In this document: one piece after another, positions 1 through 8,210 of the stretch | Position numbering within the stretch: the first letter of the stretch is position 1 | Layout of the letters: the number at the start of each line of letters is the position of its first letter | From: Methanospirillum hungatei JF-1 | Lineage (GTDB): Archaea > Halobacteriota > Methanomicrobia > Methanomicrobiales > Methanospirillaceae | Direction: 5' to 3' | Assembly (NCBI RefSeq): GCF_000013445.1 | Contig: NC_007796.1 | Coordinates: 1,772,936-1,836,935 of the forward strand | Length of the DNA stretch: 64,000 nt | Made by a program: the position numbers and the translations under genes | The notes under the pieces: generated by a model | The model's database searches: none | Told to the model about the DNA's origin: nothing | Seen by the model: only the letters and a program-made list of their open reading frames with translations

Positions 1-159
1 TGTCAGCATCCGGGGTGATACCATCGGCAACCGCTCGGTCAGCTGGGTAAACCGAAGAGTCCCTCCTTTGAGCTGCCAGATGATGAGGGCCTTCCATTTT
101 CCGCCAATAACGGCCAGGGCGGCCTCAACCGGACAATGATACGGACCTTTTTCATTCAT
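1..159 (-). CDS. HxlR-family transcriptional regulator (N-terminal part, cut by window edge)
   Basis: The first 53 residues of a winged-helix regulator lie in the window; the rest is off the left edge. The start ATG is at 157-159. The motif CPVEAALAVIGGKWK followed by LRFTQLTERLPMVSPRMLT is the classic HxlR/MarR-like opening: a conserved Cys, the GGKW turn, then the recognition helix. HxlR proteins are dimeric DNA-binding repressors or activators that often sense redox or aldehyde stress and control the divergent neighbour. Here the divergent neighbour is a tautomerase followed by a ferredoxin-nitroreductase, and an inverted repeat lies between them. Family assignment is firm; the ligand is unknown. 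Confidence 0.9.
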   Translation of the reverse strand, partial: MNEKGPYHCPVEAALAVIGGKWKALIIWQLKGGTLRFTQLTERLPMVSPRMLT

Positions 160-200
160 GTATGGTGTTTTACTATTAATTAGAATGCAATTATTTATAA

Positions 201-231
201 TATAATTACTACCAATAGTATAGTAATGATA
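201..231. promoter_or_regulatory. Inverted repeat in HxlR/tautomerase intergenic region, candidate operator
   Basis: TATAATTACTA at 201-211 and TAGTAATGATA at 221-231 are inverted copies matching at 10 of 11 positions with a 9-bp spacer. The repeat lies between the divergent HxlR gene and the tautomerase gene. This spacing of half-sites is typical for a dimeric winged-helix repressor. The AT-rich left arm may also overlap a TATA element. That HxlR binds it is inference. Confidence 0.4.
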
Positions 232-310
232 CGTTAGGAACAATCGTGGGAACGAATAGAAAAGGTTCTTTCTTACCCCTGATGTATCCTTGTATCCAAT
301 GGAGAAAAGA

Positions 311-499
311 ATGCCAGTAATATCAATTGAAATGGGGCCGACCGCTCTGGAAAAGAAGCAGGAACTCATACAGGCACTCACCACTGCTGCTGCAAAGATC
401 CTAACCCTCCCTGAGCAGTCATTCGTTGTTCTGATTAAGGAATATCCCCTTGATGCCATCGGTGTCGGTGGACAGTCATTGTCACACAGAATCTTATAA
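311..499 (+). CDS. 4-oxalocrotonate tautomerase family protein
   Basis: A 62-residue protein of the 4-oxalocrotonate tautomerase (tautomerase_1) superfamily. I chose the ATG at 311 rather than the upstream in-frame ATG at 290, because the mature family needs Pro directly after the initiator Met (MPVISIEMG) as catalytic base, and GGAG at 301-304 is a well-placed ribosome site. The body (EKKQELIQALTTAAAKIL, then SFVVLIKEYP) matches the beta-alpha-beta unit of about 60 residues that assembles into hexamers. The natural substrate in archaea is unknown. It lies 64 bp upstream of a ferredoxin-nitroreductase and is likely co-transcribed with it. Confidence 0.85.
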   Translation: MPVISIEMGPTALEKKQELIQALTTAAAKILTLPEQSFVVLIKEYPLDAIGVGGQSLSHRIL

Positions 500-563
500 T
501 CGGAAGATCAGTACCAGGAAAAATCAAAACTAGATATTCACACGTCGAAAGAGTACGATTACC

Positions 564-1388
564 ATGACTACAATCACCATCGATCCGTCAAAATGTAACG
601 GATGTAAAATCTGTATGTCCCTCTGCCCCTATTGTATCCTTGAGATGAAAGAAGGAGAAAATGTCGCTTCTCCCAACCCGGATATGATACCGTTCTGCAG
701 CAAATGCGGCCATTGCAGTGCAGTCTGCCCACAGGGAGCAATTGATGTGGATTATGAAGGGGCCGGACCAATTCCCGACTGTGCTTCTGATTCGATTCCA
801 TCATTTGGGGATCTGAGCAGACTGATGATGGTCAGGCGTTCGGTTAGGAGTTATAAAGAAAAACCAGTGCCCCGGGAGATCCTGCAAAAAATCCTCGATG
901 TGGTCAGATATGCACCAACCGGCATGAATGGACAGTTGGTTCGCTGGCTCGTCGTTGAAAACCCTGATGAAGTTAAAAAGATTGTTGCCGGCACGGTTGA
1001 ATGGGCCTGCAAACTGATGCAGACAGATATCGAACACCCGCTCAAACCGATCCTTCCGATGATCATCGATGCATGGGAACGGGGAGAGGATCATGTTTGT
1101 CATGGTGCTCCTCACCTGGTGGTTGCCTATACCCACAAACAGAATCCGATCGGGTTTATTGATGCAATTATCGCCCTTACCCACGTTGACCTTGCAGCAC
1201 CGGCTCTTGGCCTTGGAACCTGCTGGGCAGGAATTGTACAGATTGCATGGAATGAATCACCAGACCTTGTTGCACGGCTCGGACTGCCGGCAGATCATAT
1301 TCCGATGTATGCCATGATGATCGGATATCCACGGTACAAATTTTCCCAGATACCAAAACGGAATGCTCTGCAGGTCATCTGGAAATAA
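564..1388 (+). CDS. Ferredoxin-nitroreductase fusion protein
   Basis: A 274-residue two-module redox protein. Residues about 1-55 carry two [4Fe-4S] clusters (CNGCKICMSLCP and CSKCGHCSAVCP). Residues about 85-270 are a nitroreductase-like FMN domain with the typical RRSVRSYKEKPV opening and YAPTGMNGQ. Fusing a diferredoxin to an FMN reductase is a known architecture in anaerobes, where reduced ferredoxin replaces NAD(P)H as electron donor. It is cytosolic with no signal peptide. With the adjacent tautomerase and HxlR regulator it may form a small detoxification unit; the substrate is unknown. Confidence 0.9.
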   Translation: MTTITIDPSKCNGCKICMSLCPYCILEMKEGENVASPNPDMIPFCSKCGHCSAVCPQGAIDVDYEGAGPIPDCASDSIPSFGDLSRLMMVRRSVRSYKEKPVPREILQKILDVVRYAPTGMNGQLVRWLVVENPDEVKKIVAGTVEWACKLMQTDIEHPLKPILPMIIDAWERGEDHVCHGAPHLVVAYTHKQNPIGFIDAIIALTHVDLAAPALGLGTCWAGIVQIAWNESPDLVARLGLPADHIPMYAMMIGYPRYKFSQIPKRNALQVIWK

Positions 1389-1390
1389 AA

Positions 1391-2737
1391 TCAGGGATGT
1401 AACTGGTCATCAAGCCAGTCTAATTTTTCCTGATATGAAATGCCGGATGCCCCCAGCTGACAATGTTCACCGGCGCAAAACTCGTCGGTAAAGACTAGGT
1501 ATGTCTTTGGGCATTTCAGAGCCTCATAAAATGACTGTGCCTGACCGCCAATCTTTGAGTCACTTATCCCGTCACAAACAAGGGTTGCTGCTGTGATGTT
1601 CTCAATGACACCTTCAAGTGTGTAGGGCTCATAGGTGAGCATCACATCAGCCGGAGTAGGGACATCAAACACATACATTCCCTGAGTCATGGCCCAGTCC
1701 AGACTGGTCGAATTCTTCATCCTGGCATACATATCCTCGTTGACATAGTCCTTGTTTTCCCTGATGAAGTCAAACACATCTTCACGTGTTACATTCTGGG
1801 GGTCCGGGAATCCCATTCTGAACTGACTGATCTGTTCATTCGCCATGTCATAGATAGCACTGTCGGCTATGATTGCATGAATCCGGTTATCAAACGCAGC
1901 AGCCCGGGGGACGAAATATCCCCCCATACTGATCCCCCACATACCTATCCGTTCAGAATCAACATCTGGTCTGCTCGTTGCATAATCAAGAACCGGGCCT
2001 ACTACCTTCTCCCAGTCATATCTGAAGGGGATCTTCTGAACACGGATCACCTCACCCTGTCCAGGGCCTTCAAAGGTGAGCACATTATACCCTCTCTTCA
2101 CTCCTTCAAGAGCATTTGAGTAGAGTTCCTCCTGGGTTCCATCATACCCGGTCTGGATTATCAGGAGAGGTTTCTTCTCACCCGACTCATCTGCAGAGTA
2201 GAAATATCCTGGGAGGGTGGTATTTTCATAGGGAATCGACACAATCTCCATGTGAACCGGATCAAGTTCCATAGCTGCCCTGAAGGTATCCACACTGTTC
2301 TTCCATGAGGTCAGAATCCGGGGGTCGTCTGGATTTCGATGAAGGAAGAATTCAGCAGTCCGGTAATAGGTCTGGGCACGGAGCCAGGCATCATGCGCTG
2401 AAACCAGGTGGCCCTGTTCATACGCCGTATCACCGACTTTTTTAAAATGATCTGCGGTCTTTGTCCATTCTGTATACCAGTTCTCATAATTGAGAGGTTT
2501 TATCCGGGATGCTGTGGCAATGACCTCTCCCAGATCAGATCCACCGGAGTACATACTGGAAAGGGTTCGTTTCAGTTCAAAATCAAACTCAGGGTCATTA
2601 ACCATAAAAGGGGAACAGGTTGTATTCACATTGATGACCGGCTGTGGGGAGATCTCATCTGTTGCAGAACAAGACAGAATCAAAAATCCAAAAAGAATTA
2701 CTCCACCTAACAGCAGATACCGTACAGGAAGAGACAT
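1391..2737 (-). CDS. Predicted lipoprotein alpha/beta hydrolase (acyl-peptidase-like)
   Basis: A 448-residue protein starting with a hydrophobic signal (YLLLGGVILFGFLILSC) whose Cys at about residue 23 fits a lipobox, so it is probably anchored outside the membrane. The C-terminal half is an alpha/beta hydrolase: nucleophile elbow GISMGGY, an acid in the segment ending VCDGISDSKIGGQ, and a late His (GEHCQLG). An N-terminal helical region of about 150 residues precedes it, as in DUF1100/FrsA-like and dipeptidyl-peptidase-like hydrolases. Its substrate is unknown. It is convergent with the nitroreductase, whose stop lies 2 bp away. Confidence 0.85.
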   Translation of the reverse strand: MSLPVRYLLLGGVILFGFLILSCSATDEISPQPVINVNTTCSPFMVNDPEFDFELKRTLSSMYSGGSDLGEVIATASRIKPLNYENWYTEWTKTADHFKKVGDTAYEQGHLVSAHDAWLRAQTYYRTAEFFLHRNPDDPRILTSWKNSVDTFRAAMELDPVHMEIVSIPYENTTLPGYFYSADESGEKKPLLIIQTGYDGTQEELYSNALEGVKRGYNVLTFEGPGQGEVIRVQKIPFRYDWEKVVGPVLDYATSRPDVDSERIGMWGISMGGYFVPRAAAFDNRIHAIIADSAIYDMANEQISQFRMGFPDPQNVTREDVFDFIRENKDYVNEDMYARMKNSTSLDWAMTQGMYVFDVPTPADVMLTYEPYTLEGVIENITAATLVCDGISDSKIGGQAQSFYEALKCPKTYLVFTDEFCAGEHCQLGASGISYQEKLDWLDDQLHP

Positions 2738-2932
2738 GCCAATATCTTCACAGGGAAAGGAAAAAAATATTGCTGATAAATCCGGATACCAGAGAGGCTG
2801 TTTAATAAAATGTCATTTCCGCAAGAGTACAATTTCTATTCGATTAACGTAAATCGCCGATAAAAGAACGGGTTTTTACCTCATTATACGATCGGTTTGA
2901 AGTTATGAAACAGCCTCAAAAGGGATTTATAA

Positions 2933-3655
2933 TTATTTACTCATCATATACCGGCGAAGATCAATCCCCCGAATACGACAGACGGGACCATCACGGAGTG
3001 CTGGCAGAAATCCGTCTGCAATATACTCTAACAGTACCGACTCACTCTCACCGGCAATGGCAGCAGCTTCTGACACAGTATACAGAATCTCATCCATGAC
3101 TCCACCGATTGAGTCACGGAGCATCCGGTCACCAGCCCGTTCAGGCCCTGCAAACCCTGACGGAATAAGTTCTTCAGATTCTATTCCGGATTCTGAAAGC
3201 GAATACTGGACATCATCCACCGAGATCGGGGCGGGAGGGATGGCACTTCCTTCAGACTCCTTCTCTTCAGCGACGGAGGATTTTGTCTCCTGCAGCACCG
3301 GTCTTTGCATGGCCGCACGGGGGTCCTGAATGAGAGCAGGGTACTCATGCCTGATCACATGAGTCGTGGGAGAGAGAGTTGAAAGCCGGGCTATTTGTCC
3401 CCGAAGCCATGATATCTCCTCGTCCTGACGGTGTATTATCTCACGCAGAATCTCATGGTCGGTCGGGACGGAGGCAGTTTTCCGATCGCAGGATACAATC
3501 CTCGTTATATCATGTTTTTTAATATTGAGTGCCTGGCTGAGCAGATCACCTGCAATATCCTCTATGGACATGTTCTGCTCTGTAGCGAAGTGATTGAGCC
3601 GGTTTATAATTTCCGGAGAGAGGGAAAGGGTGATGATCTGTTTCTGGTGAGACAT
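2933..3655 (-). CDS. Two-headed DNA-binding protein: ribbon-helix-helix N-terminus, excisionase-like C-terminus
   Basis: A 240-residue protein of unknown role. Residues 5-45 (IITLSLSPEIINRLNHFA, then MSIEDIAGDLLSQAL) resemble a CopG/Arc ribbon-helix-helix: a beta strand, then two helices. The last 50 residues (YTVSEAAAIAGESESVLLEY, FLPAL, RIRGIDLRRYM) read as a MerR/excisionase-type helix-turn-helix with its wing. The middle contains a short helix (EEISWLRGQIARLS) and then low-complexity Ser/Glu/Pro. A protein with two different DNA-binding heads could bridge sites or act as a nucleoid factor. No phage gene lies nearby, so I do not call it a true excisionase. Confidence 0.65.
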   Translation of the reverse strand: MSHQKQIITLSLSPEIINRLNHFATEQNMSIEDIAGDLLSQALNIKKHDITRIVSCDRKTASVPTDHEILREIIHRQDEEISWLRGQIARLSTLSPTTHVIRHEYPALIQDPRAAMQRPVLQETKSSVAEEKESEGSAIPPAPISVDDVQYSLSESGIESEELIPSGFAGPERAGDRMLRDSIGGVMDEILYTVSEAAAIAGESESVLLEYIADGFLPALRDGPVCRIRGIDLRRYMMSK

Positions 3656-3748
3656 CTTCTCCCAGTCTAATTAATTTCTGAACACAAAAAGTGATCTCAT
3701 GAGTATGAATCCAGCCCCGATTGTGTGAATTTTAAAAAATAAGCGGAT

Positions 3749-4582
3749 TTATGCAACCTTTTTCTTCGCTCCCAAATATCGTGAAGACTGAAGGGAATTG
3801 AGCCGTAATAAGCCGACCAGAAGAAGAGCGATAAGGAAGATACATTGACCAATTACAAGTACCGGGAAGATATTGATCATTTCTGGTAAAGTCATTATGT
3901 CAGATATGCGGAGCTCGGTAGATATGGGGCCGGCCATATACATGAATAGGATGATTGTCGAACAGAGGAGGATAAAGAATCTTATAAATTTATTTTTTAC
4001 TGGTATTGAGAGGCAATAGAGCGGCAGTATGACTGAAAAATAGATAATCAGTCCGGCAGCAATAAGAATGAGGGTTGGAAAGAGGAATATCACCGGATGA
4101 ACAGAGAGCGATGAGAGGAAAAACCCGACATCGCCTGTTACCTCAAAGACCCGCATCGGAATATAAGAGAACAGGGCACCAAGGTTGAAGATGAGCACCC
4201 AGAGGGAAAGTGTCATAAGGCTTTTGTATTTAATTCCACGGCTTTTCAGGAATATCCAGAAACATAAGACTGCTGCCAGAGCATTGAACAGAAGACCTCC
4301 GATCGCAGTCATGGACGCTGAACTTACATCTAATCCAGACATATAGGGGATATACTGAAAGGATTCAGAAAATCCATATATGCCAGTCTGATACCGGGTG
4401 ATGTGTATCGGGGTTGTGATGATTGCCTGCATTGGATCAGGTGTCATGGTGATCCCCATCATCCATGCGGTGGCAAAATGACCCGATTCATGGATAAAAT
4501 ATTCAATAATACGACCAATGATGATAGAAACCAATGTTATGAGGATAAAAGGGACCGGGTTACTCCAGGGTCGGAACTTCAT
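3749..4582 (-). CDS. Membrane metalloprotease-like protein (HExxH, M50-like)
   Basis: A 277-residue polytopic membrane protein with about six hydrophobic segments. The first segment ends in YFIHESGHFATAWMMG, an HExxH zinc-binding motif within a membrane helix, as in site-2 proteases (peptidase M50). I see no clear C-terminal NPDG-type motif to supply the third ligand, so the call is M50-like rather than definite S2P. The gene stands alone between a DNA-binding protein and a sensor lipoprotein. If active it would cleave membrane proteins within the bilayer; otherwise it is an uncharacterised membrane protein. Confidence 0.6.
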   Translation of the reverse strand: MKFRPWSNPVPFILITLVSIIIGRIIEYFIHESGHFATAWMMGITMTPDPMQAIITTPIHITRYQTGIYGFSESFQYIPYMSGLDVSSASMTAIGGLLFNALAAVLCFWIFLKSRGIKYKSLMTLSLWVLIFNLGALFSYIPMRVFEVTGDVGFFLSSLSVHPVIFLFPTLILIAAGLIIYFSVILPLYCLSIPVKNKFIRFFILLCSTIILFMYMAGPISTELRISDIMTLPEMINIFPVLVIGQCIFLIALLLVGLLRLNSLQSSRYLGAKKKVA

Positions 4583-4694
4583 TCTTATTCTTCATATTCG
4601 CTGGAAGAAGGTTAATAATTCGTGCTCTGATATGATGAAGCAGAGATTAAAAAGGAACTTTGAAAGATAGAAAGGAATCAAAAAGAGGCAGGAT

Positions 4695-5774
4695 TTAGAA
4701 AACCATGACTCTCCAAGAGGTATTATGGAGGGAGACGGTGTTCCAGTATACCAAAGTTTTGTCCTCGCCGGATGGTACTACATCACCCAGAGAGAGCATA
4801 TCATACCCGGCAAGATAGGTTCCAACCGGTGATGAGGCAAGGTCAGCGATCTTCTGAATCGCAGAAGGATCGGATACCGTGGCAGGCAGAGACCCTTCAT
4901 GCCCGATTATGGTGCCATCAGGCTGGATCACCAGGATGTTCAGGTCCGTCCCGTTTGTCAATGAATCCAGGGAGCTCTCCACCAGAAGAGCGGGATGGAG
5001 GAGCACCGAGAGGTATCCGGTAACTGAGAGCGATGAAGAGTAGACCGGATAAATGATACTTACTGCAAATTCTCCTTCGACAGTCTCGAAATACTCACTC
5101 ATGCCAGGGGCAGGATTGCGGATAACCGAGGCGACCATCGTCTGGTTTTTGACATTTGAACCAATACTGCTGCTGTATTTTTCAGGATATACTGCAATTA
5201 TCGTGCCGGAGCGGTCAAGAAGACTTACTTCAAATATGGCAGGGTTGCTCTTCGCTACTTTTTCAAGATAGCCTTGTGCATCAGGACCCTGCAGATTCTT
5301 TCCCTTGAGCTCTGCGGCATATGCGGCGATGGCGGCATCACAATCCTGTAATGTCTTTGAAAGAGCGGTAGAAGACCTGAGTTGCAGGGTTGTTATTGCC
5401 AGTTCTTCTTCGGGTGACAGAAAAGAGGTTTCTCCCTCATACCAGCTGTCTGATTGTGTAAACCCCTCATGCTTTGTAATCGAGAGGATCCGAAGTGGCT
5501 GCCCCCACATCTGGATAGTCATCACATCTGTATCAATGACTCCGGTAATGTCTACCAACAGGCCATCCTGTTTGTATTCATCAGGCAGATCCAATGGAAG
5601 ATACTGTGCTCCATCCTGAGCAATAAAGCCATAAAAACCCCCTTCAAGATCGATGTAGGTAATAGTCCCGTAGCTCGTGATCTCTAAACCGGTCTCCTGT
5701 GCAATACACCCCGCAGCACAGAGAAATGAGAGTGCAATGAAAAAAACACCCACCGATGCCATTGATCGAATCAT
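4695..5774 (-). CDS. Cache-domain lipoprotein (extracellular sensor)
   Basis: I start this at the ATG at 5774. A longer reading from 5897 would add 41 residues that overlap the next gene and hide the signal peptide. From 5774 the protein begins MIRSMASVGVFFIALSF and reaches a good lipobox, LCAAGC. The body contains a double-Cache/PDC-like sensor: a long helix (RSSTALSKTLQDCDAAIAAY), then PAIFEVSLLDRSGTIIAVYP, YFETVEGEFAVSIIYPVYS and a second PDC-like half. No kinase or methyl-accepting part follows, so it is a stand-alone ligand-binding protein on the cell surface. The ligand is unknown. Confidence 0.75.
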   Translation of the reverse strand: MIRSMASVGVFFIALSFLCAAGCIAQETGLEITSYGTITYIDLEGGFYGFIAQDGAQYLPLDLPDEYKQDGLLVDITGVIDTDVMTIQMWGQPLRILSITKHEGFTQSDSWYEGETSFLSPEEELAITTLQLRSSTALSKTLQDCDAAIAAYAAELKGKNLQGPDAQGYLEKVAKSNPAIFEVSLLDRSGTIIAVYPEKYSSSIGSNVKNQTMVASVIRNPAPGMSEYFETVEGEFAVSIIYPVYSSSLSVTGYLSVLLHPALLVESSLDSLTNGTDLNILVIQPDGTIIGHEGSLPATVSDPSAIQKIADLASSPVGTYLAGYDMLSLGDVVPSGEDKTLVYWNTVSLHNTSWRVMVF

Positions 5775-5850
5775 ACATTTTTTTCGGCGGAACACAAGAA
5801 AAGAGTTCTGGTATAGAGGTTTATAAGAGAGCACCGGAACCACACCGGCA

Positions 5851-6126
5851 TCAACCGGAGAGAAACGCGGAGAGAAGCAGGGCATAGATACCGGCATGAA
5901 TAAGGATAAACACGGGGACCATTATGGAAAAGAGTGGTTTTCGAATCTTGTGCCTGAAGATCCTCATCCCTGCATAGGCACCAAAGGGTCCGAAAAATGC
6001 CACGGTTATCAGATTCCGTTCAGATAACCGGTACTCTTCACGCATAGCCCGGTGTTTGTCATACCCGAATAATGCAAAGGATATGATGTTGAGAATGAAA
6101 TAGGGAATAAAAAATATACTATTCAT
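5851..6126 (-). CDS. DUF1294 family small membrane protein
   Basis: A 91-residue protein with three hydrophobic segments. The motif FALFGYDKHRAM near the N-terminus and FFGPFGAYAGMRIFRHKIRK in the middle are the signature of DUF1294, a small inner-membrane family of unknown function often fused to cold-shock domains in bacteria. Length fits the family. It sits immediately upstream of, and on the same strand as, the Cache lipoprotein (76 bp gap). Confidence 0.85.
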   Translation of the reverse strand: MNSIFFIPYFILNIISFALFGYDKHRAMREEYRLSERNLITVAFFGPFGAYAGMRIFRHKIRKPLFSIMVPVFILIHAGIYALLLSAFLSG

Positions 6127-6192
6127 GAAAACGTCCTTTCTTATCTTTCGTATTTTTCATATTTTTTTCCCATATGCTCCATAAGTATCTTT

Positions 6193-6750
6193 TTAGAGAA
6201 TTCCGCCCTTTATTATCTCATCTGTTGAGAGAACTCTGGCATAGAGCCCTGACAGGGCCCCCATATAGGCAGCATGGACCAGGGGAGCAGGGACAGTTAC
6301 TTCCTGAAACGTCAGATCACGGGTTGTACATGCATCATGAGCAAGAATACAGGCAAATCCAAGATCTGCTGCTGCCCTTGTCGTCGCATCGATACACATG
6401 TGACTCATCATTCCGGCTATGATGAGATTGTGTACCCCCCTTTTCTGAAGATATGATCCAAACTCAGTCTGCCTGAAACTGTTCGGATACTGTTTTTCGA
6501 TGATCTTCTCCCCGGCTTTTGGGGATACCAGATCTGATATCTCTGCTCCTTTGGTTCCAGGGAGGAAAAATGTCGCATTCGGGCGTGTTGAGATGTGTCT
6601 GATATAAATAGGTTCTATGCCACGGGTCCGGGCAAAATCCAATAAAAGACTAGCTTTTTTCCCGGCGTCAAGACTCTGGTGGCATTCCATGGCACCGCCA
6701 GGAAAGTAGTCATTCTGGATATCAATAAGGATGAGAGCAGTGTTTGTCAT
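6193..6750 (-). CDS. Isochorismatase-like cysteine hydrolase
   Basis: A 185-residue cysteine hydrolase of the isochorismatase/nicotinamidase superfamily. The catalytic triad is readable: Asp in ALILIDIQNDYFPGGAM (about residue 9), Lys in the EKQYPNSF region, and Cys in IAGMMSHMCIDAT, next to the usual cis-peptide. The substrate could be an amide such as nicotinamide, but the nicotinamidase metal-binding residues are not clear. Its start ATG overlaps the stop of the upstream cupin-GNAT gene (ATGA), so the two are translationally coupled. Confidence 0.88.
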   Translation of the reverse strand: MTNTALILIDIQNDYFPGGAMECHQSLDAGKKASLLLDFARTRGIEPIYIRHISTRPNATFFLPGTKGAEISDLVSPKAGEKIIEKQYPNSFRQTEFGSYLQKRGVHNLIIAGMMSHMCIDATTRAAADLGFACILAHDACTTRDLTFQEVTVPAPLVHAAYMGALSGLYARVLSTDEIIKGGIL

Positions 6751-7607
6751 AATTCCCCCGGATTTGCTAAGATATATTGTCGTGGATGCAGCCCGAATTT
6801 CTGGTAGAAGGGGAGCACATCTTCATTTCCGACGGTTACATGGACCCTGATATCGGTGCACCCTTCTTCTTTCATCCAGGTCAGGGCATGAACCATGAGT
6901 GTTGTCCCGATTCCCCGGTTCCTGGCCTCATCACACACAAAGATGGACTCTATCTCTCCATAGGAACCGGGGGCAACCGAACAGTAACAATACCCGATAT
7001 CATCCCCGGACAGGGTGTCGACGGCAAAAAAGATGCGAATCAACCGGTCAGTGTTCTTCTCCAGCAGGTCATTTTTCCGGTCATGAAACCTGACTTTTCT
7101 CATCTGCCCGGAGAACATTTTATTGCGGGATATGATGCACACCCTGAGCTGTTCCCAGAGTTTTTCTATCCTGTGGGTCTCTTCTGGTCCGGCTGCATGG
7201 ATCTCATACTGCACATCAACAGAGTTCTTTAATTTCGACTCCTGCTTCTCCTCTTCTGCCCGGTGCGCAAGTTCCTGAGCAAAGGCCGGGTGGCATACAG
7301 CGATATATTCTGCACCCTCAGGCGTGCTGTATCTGACTCTGGATCCTGCGGGGACCAGAACCGCCTGTCCGGATGGCACTAAAAACACCTGACCATCAGT
7401 CTCTACCTGCAATGTCCCGGAGAGCACAACCGAATATTCATCAAACTCCGGAGTCTGATATGGCTCTGACCAGCCGGGGGGGCTTACCATCCGTGCAATA
7501 CTGACCTCCGGTGTTCCGGATACGATTCTTCCCACATATTCTTCAATTCTTTTTGGGGGCGTTCCAGTTGCACTGATGATGCGGGGAGAGGATATGATCC
7601 GGACCAT
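6747..7607 (-). CDS. Cupin-GNAT acetyltransferase fusion
   Basis: A 286-residue fusion. Residues about 35-115 form a cupin barrel (EFDEYSVVLSGTLQVETDGQ, then VPAGSRVRYSTPEGAEYIAV). After a charged linker, residues about 135-280 are a GNAT N-acetyltransferase with the acetyl-CoA loop CDEARNRGIGTTLMVHAL. The cupin half may bind the acyl acceptor or a small ligand. The pairing with a coupled isochorismatase-like hydrolase suggests one small-molecule pathway; this is inference. No frameshift separates the halves. Confidence 0.85.
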   Translation of the reverse strand: MVRIISSPRIISATGTPPKRIEEYVGRIVSGTPEVSIARMVSPPGWSEPYQTPEFDEYSVVLSGTLQVETDGQVFLVPSGQAVLVPAGSRVRYSTPEGAEYIAVCHPAFAQELAHRAEEEKQESKLKNSVDVQYEIHAAGPEETHRIEKLWEQLRVCIISRNKMFSGQMRKVRFHDRKNDLLEKNTDRLIRIFFAVDTLSGDDIGYCYCSVAPGSYGEIESIFVCDEARNRGIGTTLMVHALTWMKEEGCTDIRVHVTVGNEDVLPFYQKFGLHPRQYILANPGEL

Positions 7608-7691
7608 AGTATCAGGTCTTTTGTTGTTTCTATATGATTATTGGGAGTGTGAACCGAAATTAAAAATGATGATTCTGATGAACCTGTATCT

Positions 7692-8210
7692 GTGATAGTC
7701 CCTCCCCATAATTTCTCCAAATCTCCGGTGAAGGAGGTCATCTGCCGGTACTATACATCTGGCAACTCTCCTGTTGAGATACTTATTCCAAAACCATACC
7801 CGGGATGGGAGGTAATCCGGAATGAAATGGCTGATTCACTTAATAGGTATCAGAATGAGACCTTTCATGATTTAATGCTCACATATACCGATGAGTTCCA
7901 TCTTTTTCCAGATGATGAACCGGTCCATCTGATATCTATTGCCCCAGATATACCAAAATCACTGGCAAAACTGATGCTGTATGGATTAAAAATGGAGATT
8001 ATCCTACCGGGAGCGGAGAAAGGGACTCTAATACAGATCAGATACACATGGAAAACCGATATGATTATTCTTGATTTCCAGGCGATGAGTCAAAATGAAA
8101 AGGTATATGCAAGAGATGCGACGCTGAATTGGTTTGAGAAGGCTCGTGAGGATATTCATTTGGTATTTGATGTGATTGTATCAGAGACGTTGCGGAAAAG
8201 ATGTTTATAA
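7692..8210 (+). CDS. TIGR04255-like protein of unknown function
   Basis: A 172-residue protein starting at a GTG. No ATG lies in frame between this and the upstream stop at 7650. The opening NFSKSPVKEVICRYYTS resembles the PLVEVIFxxRF start of the TIGR04255 family, and the end (NWFEKAREDIHLVFDVIVSE) resembles that family's final helix before a C-terminal tail. At 172 residues it is shorter than the roughly 250 usual, so it may be a compact or degenerate member. The last codons overlap the tail of a convergent nuclease-like gene by 6 bp. TIGR04255 proteins often sit in accessory or defence contexts. Confidence 0.55.
   Translation: MIVPPHNFSKSPVKEVICRYYTSGNSPVEILIPKPYPGWEVIRNEMADSLNRYQNETFHDLMLTYTDEFHLFPDDEPVHLISIAPDIPKSLAKLMLYGLKMEIILPGAEKGTLIQIRYTWKTDMIILDFQAMSQNEKVYARDATLNWFEKAREDIHLVFDVIVSETLRKRCL

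Noticed and set aside
2933-3655. Prophage or plasmid excisionase
   Set aside because: The C-terminal helix-turn-helix is excisionase-like, but no integrase, att site or phage gene is near.
7484-7741. An 85-codon minus-strand ORF upstream of the cupin-GNAT gene
   Set aside because: It overlaps the start of the cupin-GNAT gene in another frame and has no domain-like pattern.
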